In this document: positions 60,501 to 64,000 of the stretch, one piece after another | How the letters are laid out: each line of letters begins with the position of its first letter | How positions within the stretch are numbered: position 1 is the first letter of the stretch | Assembly: GCF_037975245.1 (NCBI RefSeq) | Contig: NC_092568.1 | Coordinates: 1,240,001 to 1,304,000 of the forward strand | Direction: 5' to 3' | Source: Apostichopus japonicus | Taxonomy: Eukaryota; Echinodermata; Holothuroidea; Aspidochirotida; Stichopodidae | Length of the DNA stretch: 64,000 nucleotides | Translations under genes and position numbers: made by a program | Notes under the pieces: generated by a model | Database searches by the model: none | Told to the model about the DNA's origin: nothing | The model's input: only the letters and a program-made list of their open reading frames with translations

Positions 60501-63269
60501 AGATGGTAGTGTGATGGGGCATAAAAAGTGTCACTATTTGATTCATAATTCTTTTCCAGGCAAATGTTGTGGCCATATGGATTAAGCAGATGGGTCTTCT
60601 GTTACCATGCCATTTTCTGGTGACATCTCAGTCACATATTTAAGTAGGCAGAGTGTTCATGCATGGTAAAAGCTAGGATGTGAACGGTTTTATTGACTGT
60701 ATCTCTTTTATTTTTCTAGGTGCTTGTAGTTGGCAACCCTGCCAATACCAACTGCTTAATAGCCCAGAGATCTGCTCCGTCCATCCCGAAAGAAAACTTC
60801 ACCTGCCTTACCCGGCTAGATCAGAACCGTGCCCAGGCTCAGGTAAAGCTCTGACGTCCCTATGAGGATGTGTTGCCGTTTCCTACTCCCATCTTTAATT
60901 TAGCTAGTTTTTCTTCTTCAACTTAATAACTCGCTCCTTTTTATTTGTTACTTGCCTTGGGTGGGCAACTGCAGCATCATTGTTAAGAATCCAGTCCAAT
61001 TGTAAATTAACCACATTCAACACCCAAAAGTTTTGTTAAGTTGTGCTTGCAGTTGACAAAAGAATTATCAAAACAACCTCTTAAACTGAATGGATAAAAC
61101 ACTCCTTCTTCATAGTTGTGGCAGTAATGTCTTCTCTTCAGATAACGAATCCGTTATCTGAAGCGAAAAGACTAAAGTCAAGCCTAGCTTGACCTTGGCA
61201 CAAAAACAAGTTGGATATGTTGCAGAAAGTTAAAAATGTTTGTTTATTCTGTATTTAGATTGCCGACAGGCTTGGTTTACCCACCAACAAGGTCTGTGAT
61301 GTAACCATCTGGGGGAACCACTCCACCACACAGTACCCTGATGCTTTACACGCTAAAGCAGAAATAGATGGTGTCTCTACGCCTGTCTTTGCAGCAGTAA
61401 AGGACGATGCCTGGCTGACTGGACCTTTCATTGAGGTGAAACCACGTCTGATTTGAGATAGTTTAAAGACCTCCAGCATATAGAATATGGCATAAGAAGG
61501 AAGTGAAAGCAGTATTGTTATCAATAGGCGGTAGAGTACCTTTGGAGAGGGATGGGGAATTTGGCAAAAGAGAATGTTGTTGATGGATGTCAAAGGTCAT
61601 ACTAAGTCAACCAAAGTCAAGTGTGCTAATGCTTGCTAACAATAACTCCTTACACGTATAACTTGGTTGTAATTTAGATGTCACGTAGTAGGTCCCTCTG
61701 TGAGTGAGTGTATGGATCCCAGACCTATAGTGAGTTAGTATTCTAACATAGTTACCTGTACTCGTAATCCAACTTTTGGATATGTAATCATGCTGTGGGC
61801 ATTTTCCGTAGTAGCATAGCAGCTAATTCAATAATTATGTACTCGTTTTTAGATCGTTGTACTTGTACCAATCTAATGGGAAATTCTACTTCTACGTCTG
61901 CTTATGGGGGCGGCACTTGTACTACAAGTCTGAAGGGTCCATTGTTTGAAGAGGTCATAAGAGATAATAGTTTCCAGTTAAGATGGACAAAAAGGCTCAC
62001 AATTGGCTCAACAATAGTCAACTTTATGAATATGGTCTGACCAGTGCCAGCTCAAAAGAAGAAAGTTAATCATCTCACGGGAATCTCTTGGCAGTGAGCT
62101 TTCTTGTTTACTTAACCAACTTATTGGAACCCCCATTTCTTTAAATACTTAATAGTGAACAGGAACATTTGTAAATCTGTTTCATTGTTGTGAGTTATAA
62201 TATCTCTCTCCTTCTTTGTGTTGATTTCAGACTTGCTTCTTGCTAACGGTCGTGTTATTTTATTATGTTTTATTTTATTCGCATTATATTCAATCGTGCG
62301 ATTCTTCCTTTCTTCGTTTACAGACTGTACAGAAGCGTGGTGCTGCAGTCCTGGCTGCCCGTAAGCTTTCTAGCGCCATGTCGGCGGCAAAGGCCATTTG
62401 CGACCATATGAGAGACTGGTGGTTCGGCACCCAAGGAGTAAGTGGTCTTATCTTGTCTACTGTGATGTTGTATTCAACCAGCTGATCGTATTTGATTAAT
62501 ATATCCAGATCGATTCCAATTCCCACCATTTTCACTCCACTTGAATAGTTCTGTGTTCTGCATAAATGCTACATAAAGTATCCATTCTAGGCAGAGAAGG
62601 CGCATGTAGCCGGTACCTACCAGTGACTGACAACAAGTCGACTCTGATTCATGTACTTGTGAAGTAGGGCGACAGTTTAACCGAGATACATTTGATGTAA
62701 GGGTATGGTAGGCTCACCTTAGATACGACCTACTCCTGTTTACATATAGATAATTAAGTCTGGGTTTATCTGTTGATTCTATATGTCTGATTTGACACTT
62801 TAACTAAAACAAACTGAAACTACATTTTATGCTCAAGATTAATAGAATGGCAAGAGGTTACCGGCTATTTGAAGATGTTTGTAAAAAATTGGAATTTTTG
62901 TTTTATGGGTATTGCGGCTATTGCCCCTCCCCCCCCCCAAAAAAAAAATATATATATTTACGATGGAATGAAGATAATTGAAATGGCTGTAGAAACGCAT
63001 GCTTATTAAACAGTCTTTCAATGTTCATGTAATCTGTGTTTTTCACCTTTTCACAGGATAAATGGGTATCAATGGGGGTCAGTTCTGATGGTAACACTTA
63101 TGGAATTCCAGAGGGGCTCATATACAGCTTCCCCGTCTGCATTCAGAACAAGCAGTGGACTATCGTGCAAGGACTGGAAATCAACGACTTCTCACGCAAG
63201 AAGATGGACACTTCTGCAAAAGAACTGGCAGAGGAGAAGGATATGGCGATGGACTTCTTGAACGCCTGA
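57551..63269 (+). CDS. MDH1: Cytosolic malate dehydrogenase, 8 exons, 333 aa
   Basis: Exons: 57551-57553 (ATG only), 58078-58176, 58772-58868, 60255-60430, 60720-60842, 61259-61435, 62324-62437, 63057-63269. Phases agree and the sum is 1002 nt. The enzyme interconverts malate and oxaloacetate with NAD(H) in the cytosol and feeds the malate-aspartate shuttle. Visible motifs are the nucleotide-binding loop [38 protein letters not shown] with the substrate arginines, [23 protein letters not shown], and [11 protein letters not shown] with the catalytic histidine. The C-terminal part has [16 protein letters not shown] and [15 protein letters not shown]. There is no mitochondrial presequence, and length matches human MDH1 (334 aa). 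The assignment of the first codon to a separate exon rests on CAGAAATGGTGAGG and a phase-0 acceptor at 58077, giving [11 protein letters not shown]. Confidence 0.97.
58903..59122. repeat. Minisatellite, about 10 copies of a 22-26 bp unit
   Basis: The unit is close to GGACACTGGATATGTTTGGT plus a few bases, with GTGGT, AGTGC, GTAG and GTGAA variants at the joint. It begins about 35 bp after the donor of the third MDH1 exon. Long frames on either strand across it are products of the repeat and not genes. Confidence 0.95.
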
Positions 63270-64000
63270 CTCTTTGCCGGTGAAGGAAATGTGTCAAAGC
63301 TCTGAGTGATTTGAGGTTCCTCTTTGATAAATTAAGTTTGATCTCTTCTGTGATTTATCTGCTTAAAACTGTCTTGCTTTCAACCTAACTGATGTTCTAC
63401 TCCAGAAGCCTCTATATTCTGTCAGCATCTGTCCCTCGTTTCTGTACACCCTCAGCTCATTTTCAGTAACTGGATTTTGATTTGTTTACAGCATTTAGAG
63501 CTCTTTTCCATGTCTTTGTTTAGCTGAAACCACAGAATTACCCAAATTCACACCCCCCCCCCCCATCCACAACCCTTCCCACTCAAACTTGACAGGTTCT
63601 CTCTTCCGATATCGTCTCCTAATTAGTCATTGTAATATTTCAATTAGCAATATCAGCATGAGCTTATTTCCTTTACCAGTAAAGTAGTTATCTTTTCCTT
63701 TTTCCTCTGTTTCATATGAAACAGTCTATATTTTTCCGGGTGATTAATTTGTATTTGAAAGTAAAATGCAGGGTTTCAATAATAAAGATCTGTCACAATC
63801 AAAGGAACTTTTTGCAGATCGAAAGCAGAAAATGATCTCAGAAGATTTACAATAAAACCATTTAACAGTGGATGTTTTTCTGCCATCGATATAGTATTCA
63901 CATTGTGATGTATAATCTTTAAAGTTCATCCATTCCTATAAAGCCTATTTGCCTTACCTTTTACTTGTCATATTTCTCAACTCTAAAAAGCCAATTTGTA
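63270..64000 (+). other. MDH1 3' UTR and downstream region
   Basis: After the stop at 63267-63269 the sequence is non-coding. A C-run lies at 63553-63564. AATAAA occurs at 63781-63786 and again at 63851-63856, which gives 3' UTRs of roughly 530-610 bases if used. No further gene is seen to the window end. Confidence 0.55.
63781..63786 (+). terminator. Candidate MDH1 polyadenylation signal AATAAA
   Basis: This is the canonical hexamer about 510 bp downstream of the MDH1 stop. A second copy lies at 63851-63856. Choice between them cannot be made from sequence alone. Confidence 0.5.

Noticed and set aside
1-64000. tRNA genes, CRISPR arrays, retroviral or Polinton elements
   Set aside because: I looked for A/B-box-like tRNA sequences, regular spaced repeats, LTR pairs and capsid or protease motifs, and saw none I could support.

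Overview
The window is animal nuclear DNA. It is AT-rich, with long introns, GT-AG splice sites and vertebrate-like housekeeping genes split into many short exons. The protein similarities, the scattered TAGGCCTA-type motifs and the GC-rich CAGGGGCGTATCCAGG transposon ends fit a marine invertebrate deuterostome, most likely an echinoderm. That placement is inference: no search was run. No operon-like packing, CRISPR array, phage, retrovirus or Polinton was seen.

I could join seven protein-coding loci from exons by similarity and splice phase. Six are on the minus strand and one is on the plus strand. From left to right they are: (1) the first coding exon of an MRCK-type (CDC42BP) kinase at 2971-3157, whose remainder lies beyond the left edge; (2) a TMEM87/GOST-like membrane protein, 9164-13192, apparently incomplete; (3) NOP53, 20456-31055, 12 exons, 452 aa; (4) mitochondrial ribosomal protein uS5m (MRPS5), 33360-38509, 8 exons, 391 aa; (5) SAE1, the SUMO E1 small subunit, 42785-47562, 7 exons, 339 aa; (6) a D-aminoacyl-tRNA deacylase (DTD1) gene with an unusual C-terminal SIN3-type PAH domain, 49244-55418, 8 exons, 311 aa; (7) cytosolic malate dehydrogenase MDH1 on the plus strand, 57551-63269, 8 exons, 333 aa. 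For genes 3 to 7 every intron phase agrees across the join and the total length is divisible by three.

The genes do not form one pathway. They are general housekeeping functions: ribosome biogenesis, mitochondrial translation, SUMO activation, tRNA proofreading and the malate shuttle. DTD1 and MDH1 are head to head with about 2.1 kb between their start codons.

The spaces between genes hold non-autonomous DNA transposons, some with clear target-site duplications (4363-4982, 7398-7927, 15367-16704, 39113-41032 with a nested element, 47603-47925), degraded LINE pieces (about 5200-5485, 8885-9190, 30430-30625), microsatellites and several recent local tandem duplications. One DNA transposon copy starts only 41 bp upstream of the SAE1 start codon. 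A LINE 3' end abuts the stop codon of the TMEM87-like gene.

The most notable observation is the DTD1-PAH fusion, supported by phase-compatible exon joins and a nearly complete PAH signature.
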